A stretch of 64,000 nt of DNA. It comes from CAZZCU01 sp964652825 (GTDB lineage: Bacteria > Bdellovibrionota_B > Oligoflexia > Oligoflexales > CAZZCU01). The notes under the pieces are model-generated. The model worked only from the letters and a program-made list of their open reading frames with translations. It searched no databases and was not told where the DNA came from. The stretch covers positions 211,574-275,573 of the forward strand of contig CAZZCU010000001.1 of the NCBI GenBank assembly GCA_964652825.1, in the 5' to 3' direction. Positions 10,041 through 17,947 of the stretch are shown here, in pieces. Numbering within the stretch: the first letter of the stretch is position 1; each line of letters begins with the position of its first letter. The position numbers and the translations under genes are program-made.

Positions 10041-10053
10041 TCGGCGCGTTGAT

Positions 10054-10524
10054 TCAATGATGATACGGGTGACCTTTTATAATCGTTACTGCCCGGTAAA
10101 GTTGCTCCCAGACCGTTAACCACGCCAGATCACCTTGCAAAGTCAAGGGCGACAGACTCCATGTCCAAGTAGCCGCGCTCTTAAAAGTTTCGGAAAAACC
10201 AAAAGCGCCGCCAACCGCAAAATGCACGGTACCGACACGACTATCTTCATGCCACCCGCGGATTTTGCCGGCGAGATCCTCCGAGGTTACCAGTTTACCG
10301 TGTTCGTCTAGGCAAACCAAAACTTGCAGTTTCTGGGTACGGGCATTTTGGTCATGAATTTTTTTTAACAAATCCTGATAGCTGCTCTGAATGGTTTGAT
10401 CATTGACCCGGAGAATGTTGGATTCAATGGGCAACAGAGTCTTTAGTCGCGTTTGATAGGTATTTACTAGTTGTGCGTAATGTTCACTCGCCGGCCTGCC
10501 AAATTTGTGCACGCAAAATTTCAT
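10054..10524 (-). CDS. rlmH: 23S rRNA (pseudouridine1915-N3)-methyltransferase RlmH
   Basis: Small SPOUT-class methyltransferase (156 residues) that modifies helix 69 of 23S rRNA. Family hallmarks are the N-terminus MKFCVHKFG, the SAM-binding knot segment FAVGGAFGFSE and the C-terminus YRAVTIIKGHPYHH. It lies eight bases downstream of rsfS, in the rsfS-rlmH order common in proteobacteria, so it is probably the last gene of the obgE-nadD-rsfS-rlmH unit. Confidence 0.96.
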   Translation of the reverse strand: MKFCVHKFGRPASEHYAQLVNTYQTRLKTLLPIESNILRVNDQTIQSSYQDLLKKIHDQNARTQKLQVLVCLDEHGKLVTSEDLAGKIRGWHEDSRVGTVHFAVGGAFGFSETFKSAATWTWSLSPLTLQGDLAWLTVWEQLYRAVTIIKGHPYHH

Positions 10525-10532
10525 CAGCCTGC

Positions 10533-10889
10533 TTATCCAAGTTTCAAATCAACGATCTTAGCTTTTGGCCACAATGTGTCGAGAGCATAGTAGTCGCGTA
10601 CCTGACTAAAGAAGATATGTACAAGAATGCTGCCATAATCGAGCAAGATCCAGTGACCGCTTTGTTTGCCTTCGGCAGCTAGTGGCTTGATGCCCATTAC
10701 CTGCGCGCAGCGCTCTTCTATGGCTTGAGCGATAGCTTTAGTCTGACGATCGTTTTCGGCGGAGCAAATAATTTGATACTCACATAGGTCAGATACGCCT
10801 TTAAGATCTTGCACGACAAGCCGCGTGGCTTTTTTATCGAGGGCGCCCAAAGCGATGTTTTTGGCCAGGTCTAAAGAATTCAAATTCAT
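10533..10889 (-). CDS. rsfS: Ribosomal silencing factor RsfS
   Basis: RsfS binds ribosomal protein L14 and blocks subunit joining during starvation. The 118-residue protein carries the family core DLKGVSDLCEYQIICSAEN and the segment GHWILLDYGSILVHIF. The ATG at 10889 overlaps the nadD stop codon by one base (TGATG), which indicates translational coupling; a GTG one codon upstream is the alternative. Gene order nadD-rsfS-rlmH is conserved in many bacteria. Confidence 0.95.
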   Translation of the reverse strand: MNLNSLDLAKNIALGALDKKATRLVVQDLKGVSDLCEYQIICSAENDRQTKAIAQAIEERCAQVMGIKPLAAEGKQSGHWILLDYGSILVHIFFSQVRDYYALDTLWPKAKIVDLKLG

Positions 10890-11575
10890 CACGCTTGCTC
10901 CGAATCAGCATATAAGTGTTGTCGTTGAATATACGTCATTACATTTGTATGCAACCAATCGTGTGGCAATACTTCTCCCGTGGCGATCGTCGAGCGAATT
11001 CTGCTACTGGCGGTGGCTGGTATTTTCGCATCAAGTATCTCCACGTGCATTTGCGTATTGTCGAGTTTAAGTTGATCGCGTAAATCGTTTACGATCGAAT
11101 GTGTGTTTGCTGGCGCTTCTTCGGTCAGCTGGCGACTAACGACAATTAAAGATGCCAACTGCAAGATAGCTTGTGGCTGATACCATAAGTGAAAGTCGCG
11201 CAACTGATCGGTGCCGAGCATGAGGCCCAGGTTTTTGTGCGGGTATTTCTCGTGCAAAACAGAAAGCGTCTTTATTGTGTAATTGGGCGTTGGGAGATCC
11301 TCTTCTATACGACAGATCTCAACGCTCCCATTGACGCCGAGATACTCAACAAAATTCAATTCGCACATTTCCACTCGCTGTTGGAACGTGGCCTTGGGGT
11401 GTTTCGTTGTTTGCTGAATGCTGGCGGGTGCCGCGCCCGGAGTAATTAAAATTTTTGCGCCAGGAAATTTTTGTAACGCTGTTCTGACACAGCCTAAATG
11501 ACCAAGGTGCGGTGGATCGAAAGCCCCACCATACACGATTAAATCCACCGGGGTGTTTTGCTTATTGGTCGACAT
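10889..11575 (-). CDS. nadD: Nicotinate-nucleotide adenylyltransferase
   Basis: Transfers AMP from ATP to nicotinate mononucleotide in NAD synthesis. At 228 residues it shows the nucleotidyltransferase motif GGAFDPPHLGH at about 16-26 and the distal ASSRIRSTI motif (a variant of ISSTxxR). The frame is open ten codons further, but the ATG at 11575 gives the usual N-terminus; it overlaps the 3' end of obgE by 14 bases. It is coupled to rsfS downstream. Confidence 0.95.
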   Translation of the reverse strand: MSTNKQNTPVDLIVYGGAFDPPHLGHLGCVRTALQKFPGAKILITPGAAPASIQQTTKHPKATFQQRVEMCELNFVEYLGVNGSVEICRIEEDLPTPNYTIKTLSVLHEKYPHKNLGLMLGTDQLRDFHLWYQPQAILQLASLIVVSRQLTEEAPANTHSIVNDLRDQLKLDNTQMHVEILDAKIPATASSRIRSTIATGEVLPHDWLHTNVMTYIQRQHLYADSEQA

Positions 11576-12698
11576 GAAGATACTTCTGCAATAGCGGATC
11601 TTCACATTTGGGTGTCATGAATTTATAGCTGCTGTCTATTTGTGGTAGCGTGGGTTCTTCCGGTGTTTGAGCATCGTCGAGAGTTTCTTCGGATAAGACA
11701 TCAAATAATCTTTGTTTGAGCGTGGTCAGCCCCATACCAGTCACCGCTGCGATTTCCAGTACTTCAAAACCAGTTTCGTGGAGCGAACTGCGGATGGCGG
11801 TTAGACGTTCGTCATCAATCAGATCCAACTTGGTGAGTACGACTAAAGAGCGTTTGCCGACCAAGGTCGGACTAAATTGACCCAGTTCAAAGCGTAACTT
11901 AGCCAAAGCTTCGATGGCCTCTGGAGCGCCAGTGTCGGTGTGTGCATCAAGAACATACAAAATAATGCGCGTGCGTTCCAGGTGACGCAAAAATTCTAGT
12001 CCTAAGCCTTTACCCTCGCTAGCGCCTTCGATCAGACCGGGGATATCCGCTACTACCAGAGAGCGCCCCCAACCACGCTCCTCATTAGGATGATCGACGA
12101 CGCCAAGCTGTGGCGTGAGTGTGGTAAACGGGTAGTCGGCGATTTTTGGTCGCGCTGAGCTGATACAACTCAACAGCGTCGATTTACCGGCATTGGGAAA
12201 CCCAGCTAAACCGATATCGGCCAACAATTTTAATTCCAAGTTAAGCGTCAATTCTTGTGCGGGTCCGCCGGGCGTATGTTCTTCGGGCGCCTGATGGGTT
12301 GAGCTCAAGAAGCGCGCATTACCAAGTCCGCGCTTGCCGCCCTTGGCGATGAGTAAACGTTGATCACGATATAAAATTTCGCCCAGATGAGCTTGCGTCT
12401 CCATATCGACGGCCACGGTACCTAATGGAACCGGAATCAATAAATCATCGCCATCGGCGCCGGTTTTGTGAGCAGTACCACCCGACACGCCGTCGCCGGC
12501 ACGATAGGTTTTGCGAAAACGCAGCGTGCTGAGCGTATTGAGTTGTGGATTGCCAACCAGATAGACATCGCCGCCAAAGCCGCCATCACCGCCATCCGGG
12601 CCCATTTTGGGTTGGTTCTTGGCACGCATAAAGCTGACTTTGCCCGAGCCACCGGCTCCTGAGCGTACGCGGACTGTGGTTTTGTCGACAAATTTCAC
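11562..12698 (-). CDS. obgE: GTPase ObgE/CgtA
   Basis: Ribosome-associated GTPase involved in 50S assembly and the stringent response. It has 378 residues and a GTG start preceded by AAGGTGA. The glycine-rich Obg fold spans 1-158. The G domain begins with GFPNAGKST at 166-174, followed by DIPGLIEGASEGKGLG and TKLD. A C-terminal extension of about 45 residues follows the G domain. It lies downstream of rpmA, separated by an intrinsic terminator-like hairpin, the usual rplU-rpmA-obgE order. Confidence 0.97.
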   Translation of the reverse strand: MKFVDKTTVRVRSGAGGSGKVSFMRAKNQPKMGPDGGDGGFGGDVYLVGNPQLNTLSTLRFRKTYRAGDGVSGGTAHKTGADGDDLLIPVPLGTVAVDMETQAHLGEILYRDQRLLIAKGGKRGLGNARFLSSTHQAPEEHTPGGPAQELTLNLELKLLADIGLAGFPNAGKSTLLSCISSARPKIADYPFTTLTPQLGVVDHPNEERGWGRSLVVADIPGLIEGASEGKGLGLEFLRHLERTRIILYVLDAHTDTGAPEAIEALAKLRFELGQFSPTLVGKRSLVVLTKLDLIDDERLTAIRSSLHETGFEVLEIAAVTGMGLTTLKQRLFDVLSEETLDDAQTPEEPTLPQIDSSYKFMTPKCEDPLLQKYLHVDQ

Positions 12699-12717
12699 AA
12701 ATCACCTTCGTGTAAAC

Positions 12718-12745
12718 AAAAAGGGCGCAGCCAAAAACTACGCCC
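12718..12745 (-). terminator. Terminator/attenuator between rpmA and obgE
   Basis: On the minus strand an 8-bp stem (one G-U pair; 12738-12745 with 12723-12730) with a 7-base loop is followed by TTTTTG. It would reduce or stop transcription after the ribosomal genes and uncouple obgE levels from L21/L27. Confidence 0.75.
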
Positions 12746-12791
12746 CTAAAATCGCTAGTTCACTGATTAACAGTGAAGGTTGCTAAAGATC

Positions 12792-13052
12792 TTACTCAGT
12801 CACAGGATCAACGCTGATGCGCTGACGTGTTTTTGAGTGTCTTTCGTATTTTACGGTTCCATCAATCAAAGCAAACAACGTGAAGTCACGGCCAGTACCG
12901 ACATTGCGACCAGCATGGAAGGTACTGCCTACTTGGCGCACCAGAATCGAACCAGCAGTAACGCGGGTTCCGCCATAGACCTTAACGCCTCGGTACTGTG
13001 GGTTTGAGTCACGTCCGTTTTTACTACTACCGCCAGCTTTCTTGTGTGCCAT
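12792..13052 (-). CDS. rpmA: 50S ribosomal protein L27
   Basis: L27, 86 residues, sits near the peptidyl transferase centre. The N-terminus [16 protein letters not shown] and the core [18 protein letters not shown] are diagnostic. The start lacks the Firmicutes-type cleaved extension. It is 13 bases downstream of rplU and cotranscribed with it. Confidence 0.98.
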   Translation of the reverse strand: MAHKKAGGSSKNGRDSNPQYRGVKVYGGTRVTAGSILVRQVGSTFHAGRNVGTGRDFTLFALIDGTVKYERHSKTRQRISVDPVTE

Positions 13053-13065
13053 TGTCTTCTAACCC

Positions 13066-13377
13066 TCAGTTCGCCTTGATATCTTGAACTTCGACAACCG
13101 TCTGTGGTTGGCGATGGCTGCTTGTTTTCTTGTAATTCTTACGGCGCTTGTATTTAAAAATGATGACTTTCGGTGCGCGCGTAACTTCTTTAATCACCGC
13201 GGAAACTTTTGCGCCGCTGATAACCGGGGCACCAACAGTCGGTTTGTCACCGCCGAGCATTAATACTTGGTCGAAAATCACTTTGTCACCGACTTTGCCA
13301 GCGGCATAATCCAGCGAGATAGTTTCGCCTTTAGCAACTTTATACTGACGAGCGCCGGCTTTAATCACCGCAAACAT
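13066..13377 (-). CDS. rplU: 50S ribosomal protein L21
   Basis: L21, 103 residues: MFAVIKAGARQYKVAKGE at the N-terminus and the C-terminal KYKRRKNYKKTSSHRQP segment that binds 23S rRNA are family hallmarks. It is the first gene of the leftward rplU-rpmA-obgE run. The upstream region contains a plausible promoter and an imperfect duplicated element. Confidence 0.98.
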   Translation of the reverse strand: MFAVIKAGARQYKVAKGETISLDYAAGKVGDKVIFDQVLMLGGDKPTVGAPVISGAKVSAVIKEVTRAPKVIIFKYKRRKNYKKTSSHRQPQTVVEVQDIKAN

Positions 13378-13429
13378 AGACAGAATCCTTTATGACTGCC
13401 GCACCACTAAGCTTTGCGACCATTTTATG

Positions 13430-13563
13430 GGGTCACCGAAGAGCCTGCGATGATTATCAATTGTGTATTTTTTGTCAACAGCATTTAAGAATAAAACAGC
13501 CACTGTTTCGCAGTTCCCATTAAAGTTTTTTTACGGGTGACCGAAGAGTACATATCAGCCTGC
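13430..13563. repeat. Duplicated GGGTsACCGAAGAG ... GCCTGC element
   Basis: Copy 1 at 13430-13448 reads GGGTCACCGAAGAG directly followed by CCTGC. Copy 2 at 13535-13563 reads GGGTGACCGAAGAG, then ten unrelated bases, then GCCTGC. Both halves of the element recur, so chance is unlikely. Copy 1 lies downstream of the candidate rplU promoter, in its leader. A role in rplU control or a decayed repeat are both possible. Confidence 0.5.
13453..13478 (-). promoter_or_regulatory. Candidate promoter of rplU
   Basis: Minus strand TTGACA (13473-13478) and GATAAT (13453-13458). The spacer is only 14 bases, so TTGACA may not pair with this -10; an overlapping CTGTTG gives 17. The AT-rich context favours a promoter but the exact elements are uncertain. 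Confidence 0.35.
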
Positions 13564-13567
13564 ACTA

Positions 13568-13600
13568 GGAAAAAAACGCCGTCACTAGGCGCTTTTTCCC
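13568..13600. terminator. Bidirectional terminator-like hairpin
   Basis: CGCC/GGCG stem flanked by an A tract and a T tract, with loop GTCACTA. It has the form of an intrinsic terminator in both directions, although neither flanking gene is transcribed into it. It may insulate the divergent promoters. Confidence 0.4.
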
Positions 13601-13654
13601 CACCAAATCAGCTTGTCCCGCATCTAACCACCTATTTTTACTTCATTTAAACCG

Positions 13655-13670
13655 TGGCACGATCCCTGCT
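13655..13670 (+). promoter_or_regulatory. Sigma-54 (-24/-12) promoter of fliK
   Basis: TGGCACGATCCCTGCT matches the RpoN consensus TGGCACGNNNNTTGCA at 14 of the 16 positions, counting the four free ones, with GG and GC exactly 12 bases apart (13656 and 13668). Transcription would start near 13682, upstream of the ATG at 13714. Sigma-54 control of mid/late flagellar genes fits FlbD-type regulation. Confidence 0.8.
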
Positions 13671-13713
13671 TAGCTACAGCGACCCAAAGTGTATTCAGTT
13701 GGTATGGAGCTAT

Positions 13714-15954
13714 ATGAGCAACGGGTTTTCGCCATTTGCAATGCTACAAAGTCGTGTTCAACCGGATGCGACCCAGATTGGCGTTCAGCCTGATCAAAAG
13801 ACCCCGCTGCCCGGGTCCAAGCCAGCGGCAGTCAAGCCCGGTAGTCCCGGCAGTTTAAGTTTCGCAGATACTTTAGCGGCCACCTCGTCCGCCGCCAGCC
13901 AACCTAAGCAGCCGGCAAAGGTAGCAGCGAAGACGCCTGACACCAGAAGCCAAGTTAATGAGACCATTAATCGCGCTACCAATAAAACCTCAGCTCCCAA
14001 AGCCTCGGACATCGAGAAATCGCTGGCCGACGTGCGCAAGTCGGAACCAGCAACGAACGCACGTCTTGGCAAAACCACCAAGGACGCGATCACTGAGCCT
14101 TTGTCTCAATTGAATTCATTGCCAACGAGAGCGGATAGCGAGATGTCCGCACCGATCACTGGCCCGCTGAAAGAGCTGGCCGAAAGAGCGCGAAAAATTG
14201 TTGGCGATTCTCCAGTACTATCGTTCTTGAGCGGCGACTATGGACGGTTTGCTCCGGAAGAAATCAGTAGCTTTATTGCTGATAGTGAATTTCTTAACAC
14301 GGCGTTGGAGCAGACCGACTTCCAGGCATTCTTAAATCAACCATTGCCGCTCGGTCAGATTCTTGCGGATTTGCAATTAAGCCCGCAGTTGATTGATCAA
14401 ATCAAGGCGCTCGGCCTGAACATGGATGAGTTGGCCACCTTGCGGCAGGTGTTTGAAGTCCTCGGCATGAATCCACAGAACGTGGCTACTGAGATCGAAA
14501 CGCTGCGTACCAATCTGCAAGTAGCTGGTACGTCGATGTATATGCGCAAAGCCGCAAAATCGCGAATGCAAGCCATCGAGCAGCCGATCGCGGCGGCGCA
14601 GAATCATACAATGACTAAAGCATCGCCGGAATTGCAAGAAGATGACTCGACGCTGAACGCGCCAGTGTTAACCAAGCGCGGCAAAACCATCGATTCAGAA
14701 GAGATGGTTTCTGTGGCGACAGGTCTGACACCGCCAATCGTTCCAACAAATAATCCGAGTAAGAATTTAGTCGACTCTCCTGTCAACAATGCGCCGCTCC
14801 TCGAAACGCGCGGCATTATGGTTGAGAGTGAATCGACGGCACCAATGGCTGGTTTGGTCGCGGAAACCGCGGAGCTAACTTCAGTGATTATGCCTGAAGT
14901 TGCGTCTGATCAGGCGTCGTCGCCGATGGCTAAACTGGCGAGCAGCGATCCATTCGCAGCGCTCGATCAACGTTTGGCATCCACCGAAACAGCGGCTATG
15001 CCGGAAGCCGAACCGGTGGCGTCGGAGTTGATGGCGAACTTCGAGACTGCACCGGTTGCTAACGATGCTGCTCCTGCCGATTCTTCGGTTATGGCGATGT
15101 TGTCGCGTAATTATCTCAAACAAACACCCACACCTGTGGTGGATAATGTTAACGAAACTATCTTGCCATCAGATCAAGTGGTTTATGAATCAGCCGATCT
15201 TGGGATGAATGCTAATACCGCGCAGGAAGCTGGTGGCTTGCAAACGGTAGTTCCTAAAGAAGTTCAGCAGGCACGTCTTGAGATGCAAATGGAACGACTT
15301 GCGCTTGGTCTGGATGCCAAGAGTCTGGGATCAGCTACAATGGGCGATCAACACGCACAGCCTGATCTTGGTCAAAGCGGTTCTGGCGCGGAAACGTTTG
15401 ATCAGTTCCATTTGAATCATTCTTTTGGCCAGGGCATTGCCACCAAGCCCGCATCTTCCGGTTCTTTCGCGACGCAGTTAACAACTCAGTCGCCACTGCC
15501 GGCCATGATGAAGCCGATTATTGAAAACGCTTCGATGATGTTGCATGAGGGCGGTGGCTCGATTCAGATTGATTTGGGCTCCGCGGAGCTTGGCGAACTT
15601 AAAGTTGCGCTTAGTCTCAAGGATCAACAACTTGATCTGCGAATTATCGCAAGTTCGCAGGCGGCTCGTGATTTGCTCAATCAAGAACTCCCTAAATTGC
15701 GTGATTCCCTGGCACAGCAGAATTTAACGCTTAATGATGTTCAAGTCGGTGTTGGTTCGGAGTCAGCACAGCAGCAATACGCCGGTGGCTTTGGTGACCG
15801 CCGCGATTCATTGCAACAGCATCAGGATATTTTTAATACATCCGCTATTGGTCGAGAAGGTGTCCGTAAATTTGCCGCACGTTCCACTTACGCGCCTATG
15901 GGTCGCATGAGCATGCGTGCGGGGCACACCGGCCAAATTCAAGTATCAGTCTAA
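13714..15954 (+). CDS. fliK: Flagellar hook-length control protein FliK
   Basis: Secreted molecular ruler that measures hook length and switches export specificity. The protein has 746 residues, long for FliK, with a low-complexity Ala/Pro/Ser/Thr-rich N-terminal and central part. The conserved C-terminal Flg_hook domain lies near 620-700: GGGSIQIDLGSAELGELKV, then LDLRIIASSQAARDLL and LRDSLAQQNLTLNDVQV. The frame is open to a GTG at 13654, but that codon sits inside the sigma-54 promoter and before the transcription start; ATG 13714 has GGAG seven bases upstream. It is followed by flgD after 19 bases. Confidence 0.93.
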   Translation: MSNGFSPFAMLQSRVQPDATQIGVQPDQKTPLPGSKPAAVKPGSPGSLSFADTLAATSSAASQPKQPAKVAAKTPDTRSQVNETINRATNKTSAPKASDIEKSLADVRKSEPATNARLGKTTKDAITEPLSQLNSLPTRADSEMSAPITGPLKELAERARKIVGDSPVLSFLSGDYGRFAPEEISSFIADSEFLNTALEQTDFQAFLNQPLPLGQILADLQLSPQLIDQIKALGLNMDELATLRQVFEVLGMNPQNVATEIETLRTNLQVAGTSMYMRKAAKSRMQAIEQPIAAAQNHTMTKASPELQEDDSTLNAPVLTKRGKTIDSEEMVSVATGLTPPIVPTNNPSKNLVDSPVNNAPLLETRGIMVESESTAPMAGLVAETAELTSVIMPEVASDQASSPMAKLASSDPFAALDQRLASTETAAMPEAEPVASELMANFETAPVANDAAPADSSVMAMLSRNYLKQTPTPVVDNVNETILPSDQVVYESADLGMNANTAQEAGGLQTVVPKEVQQARLEMQMERLALGLDAKSLGSATMGDQHAQPDLGQSGSGAETFDQFHLNHSFGQGIATKPASSGSFATQLTTQSPLPAMMKPIIENASMMLHEGGGSIQIDLGSAELGELKVALSLKDQQLDLRIIASSQAARDLLNQELPKLRDSLAQQNLTLNDVQVGVGSESAQQQYAGGFGDRRDSLQQHQDIFNTSAIGREGVRKFAARSTYAPMGRMSMRAGHTGQIQVSV

Positions 15955-15973
15955 CCTTCGCAAGGAACTGTAA

Positions 15974-17179
15974 ATGAAAGCCTCGTTACAAGACCGTATT
16001 GCACCGCCGGTCGTGCAAAATCACAAAGATTTTGGCGATGCGCAGACGATCGAATCCCCACGCGCGATTGATTCCAATGCTGCGACCCGGACAGACTTTC
16101 GTGATCTCTTGAGTAACTCGAATGCCGAGGCTATCAAGGAGCGCGAAGCTATAAAAAACGGCGATCTTTCCGGAGCGAAGACAGAAACGGAGTTTTTGGA
16201 AAAACTGGCAAAACGTAATGAGCCGGTGCGTGTTCCAAAGAACAATTTGGATAAAGATGATTTCTTAAAATTATTTGTTACGCAGTTGCAGAATCAGGAT
16301 CCACTGAATCCTGATGACAGCACTGAGATGGCCAGTAAACTGGCGCACTTCAACAGTCTTGAGCAGATGCTCAACGTCAATAAAACACTCGACAAACTCT
16401 TTGTTGCCCAAAGCTCCGATCGCCAGATGCGCATGATTGACTATGTGGGCAAAGAAATCACGGTCAACGGCGGCCGCATTCGTCTCAAAGACGGACAGCC
16501 CAGCGAATCCATCTTCTCACTACCGACGGCAAGTACCGAAACAACGCTTCAGGTGCGTGATGCAGCCGGGGTTATTGCTCTGGAAAAATCTCTTGGCTCC
16601 ATGCCAATGGGTGAGCAGAAATTTACCTGGGATGGCAAAGGTGTTGATGGCAAACGCGTTTCCGATGGCGTTTACACTTATAGTTTGATCGCCAAGTCCA
16701 TCGACGGCCAGGATATTCCTGTTCAAACACATAGCCGAGTTAAGATTCTCGGTGTGGACATTCAGGATTCTACTGGTTCGGTTTATACGGATTTTGGCAA
16801 AGTTAAGTTGCAAGATATCGTTGCAGTCGGCTCGCCTGGCTTTGAAGACAAGACAGGAATTGTGGCTCCGCCGAGCGAGCAACAGACTAATGCCTTCGTG
16901 ACGCCGCCTGGAACACCAAGTCCCGCTGAATTACAGCAACTTCTCCAGACGCAACTAGCAAAAACATCGTCGCCATCAGAAGGCGAAGGTAAAGCGGGAG
17001 ATCAGCCGGCAACCGCTACTGAGAATCTTCCTAAGCCGGATTACTCTATGCAAACCGATCCCGCTTCTGGCATGATGCCTAGCATAGCGACGAATGTACC
17101 TTCTAAATCCGAGTCAGCGACACAAACCAATGAAGACACTGCTAAGCCTGCTGCTGCTGATCAGCCTCGCAGCATGTAA
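15974..17179 (+). CDS. flgD: Flagellar hook cap / scaffolding protein FlgD
   Basis: FlgD caps the growing hook and directs polymerisation of FlgE. The conserved N-terminal signature DKDDFLKLFVTQLQNQDPLNP is at about 93-113, followed by the region that ends near 145. The Ig/Tudor-like core is at 160-260 (FTWDGKGVDGKRVSDGVYTY). At 401 residues it is well above the usual 220-230 because of about 90 extra N-terminal residues and a Pro/Ser/Thr-rich tail after 285. An AAGGA site precedes the ATG. Its 3' end overlaps the next lipoprotein gene by 50 bases in another frame. Confidence 0.93.
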   Translation: MKASLQDRIAPPVVQNHKDFGDAQTIESPRAIDSNAATRTDFRDLLSNSNAEAIKEREAIKNGDLSGAKTETEFLEKLAKRNEPVRVPKNNLDKDDFLKLFVTQLQNQDPLNPDDSTEMASKLAHFNSLEQMLNVNKTLDKLFVAQSSDRQMRMIDYVGKEITVNGGRIRLKDGQPSESIFSLPTASTETTLQVRDAAGVIALEKSLGSMPMGEQKFTWDGKGVDGKRVSDGVYTYSLIAKSIDGQDIPVQTHSRVKILGVDIQDSTGSVYTDFGKVKLQDIVAVGSPGFEDKTGIVAPPSEQQTNAFVTPPGTPSPAELQQLLQTQLAKTSSPSEGEGKAGDQPATATENLPKPDYSMQTDPASGMMPSIATNVPSKSESATQTNEDTAKPAAADQPRSM

Positions 17180-17939
17180 AACCACTGGTAAACGAGACGC
17201 GGGTGAACCTACCGGTGCCACGGACGGCGAGCCTTATAGCGAAGCTCCTCGGCCAATCATTACAGCCTGTAATGATCCTGTGCCGACATGCGAAGATACC
17301 GACAACTCAACCAAGATGCTATGTACAGCTGATATGTACGATGGCAAAACCTTGATGAAGCATTTCGTCTTGCAAGGGTTTGGTGTGGGTAGTTGCGCTG
17401 CTCGCGAAGCTTTGCGGCAATCAGTTTGCGCAGCTGGCAAAAAATTTGAATTGGTTAGTAGTATTAATTGTGTAAAAGATCCGTCCGATGGCGAATGCCC
17501 CGTTGCTCAGCAAGCTTGTATAACTTTATTTCAGCCGGTGATGTGCGCGGCAGTCAGCTATGACGGCCGACCGTTGGCGGACGAACAGAAGATGCGCGCC
17601 TGGGGCGACAATTCTTGCGTTGCTCAACATAATCTTAAACTCCTGGCGTGTAAAAGCGGCATGCGACCCAGCCTGCTTGGTGAGAATGTTGAATGTTGGG
17701 ATGATCAGTCTGAAGGTGAGTGTCCGGTGAAAATAGAAAGTTGCGAATCGACGTATGTGTCGCACATCTGCAAAGCCACAAGTTATAATGGCCAAACGTT
17801 GACCAGTCCTCTGACAACTTTCGGTGCAAGCGAGTGTGAAGCTAAGGCTGAATTACAACAGCAAGCATGCAATCAAGGTTATCGTCCCAGCAAGCTCGAT
17901 CAGATTCACTGCCAGCCCGAACAAGAAGCGCCACTATAA
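17130..17939 (+). CDS. Cys-rich lipoprotein with three tandem repeats
   Basis: Predicted lipoprotein of 269 residues; the signal peptide ends with LAAC (Cys16). The mature part has three repeats of about 75 residues with the pattern C-x-A-x-x-Y-[DN]-G-[KRQ]-x-L ... G-x-x-[SE]-C-x-A-x-x-x-L-x-x-x-x-C-x-x-G, and linkers carrying GECPV. The regular cysteines imply disulfide-bonded periplasmic or surface modules. The start at 17130 is the ATG giving a proper signal peptide; it lies inside the 3' end of flgD, so the gene is probably translationally coupled to the fliK-flgD unit. No family recognised. Confidence 0.8.
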   Translation: MKTLLSLLLLISLAACKTTGKRDAGEPTGATDGEPYSEAPRPIITACNDPVPTCEDTDNSTKMLCTADMYDGKTLMKHFVLQGFGVGSCAAREALRQSVCAAGKKFELVSSINCVKDPSDGECPVAQQACITLFQPVMCAAVSYDGRPLADEQKMRAWGDNSCVAQHNLKLLACKSGMRPSLLGENVECWDDQSEGECPVKIESCESTYVSHICKATSYNGQTLTSPLTTFGASECEAKAELQQQACNQGYRPSKLDQIHCQPEQEAPL

Positions 17940-17947
17940 ATTAACGC

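Larger units (their letters stand above)
13378..13654. other. Divergent intergenic region rplU / fliK
   Basis: No ORF is convincing here. It holds a candidate rplU promoter, two copies of a GGGTsACCGAAGAG element and a hairpin with A and T tracts. A sigma-54 type promoter for fliK starts at its right edge. Confidence 0.6.

Noticed and set aside
13654..13713. Upstream GTG extension of fliK
   Set aside because: The GTG lies inside the -24 element and before the predicted transcription start; the ATG at 13714 has a ribosome-binding site.
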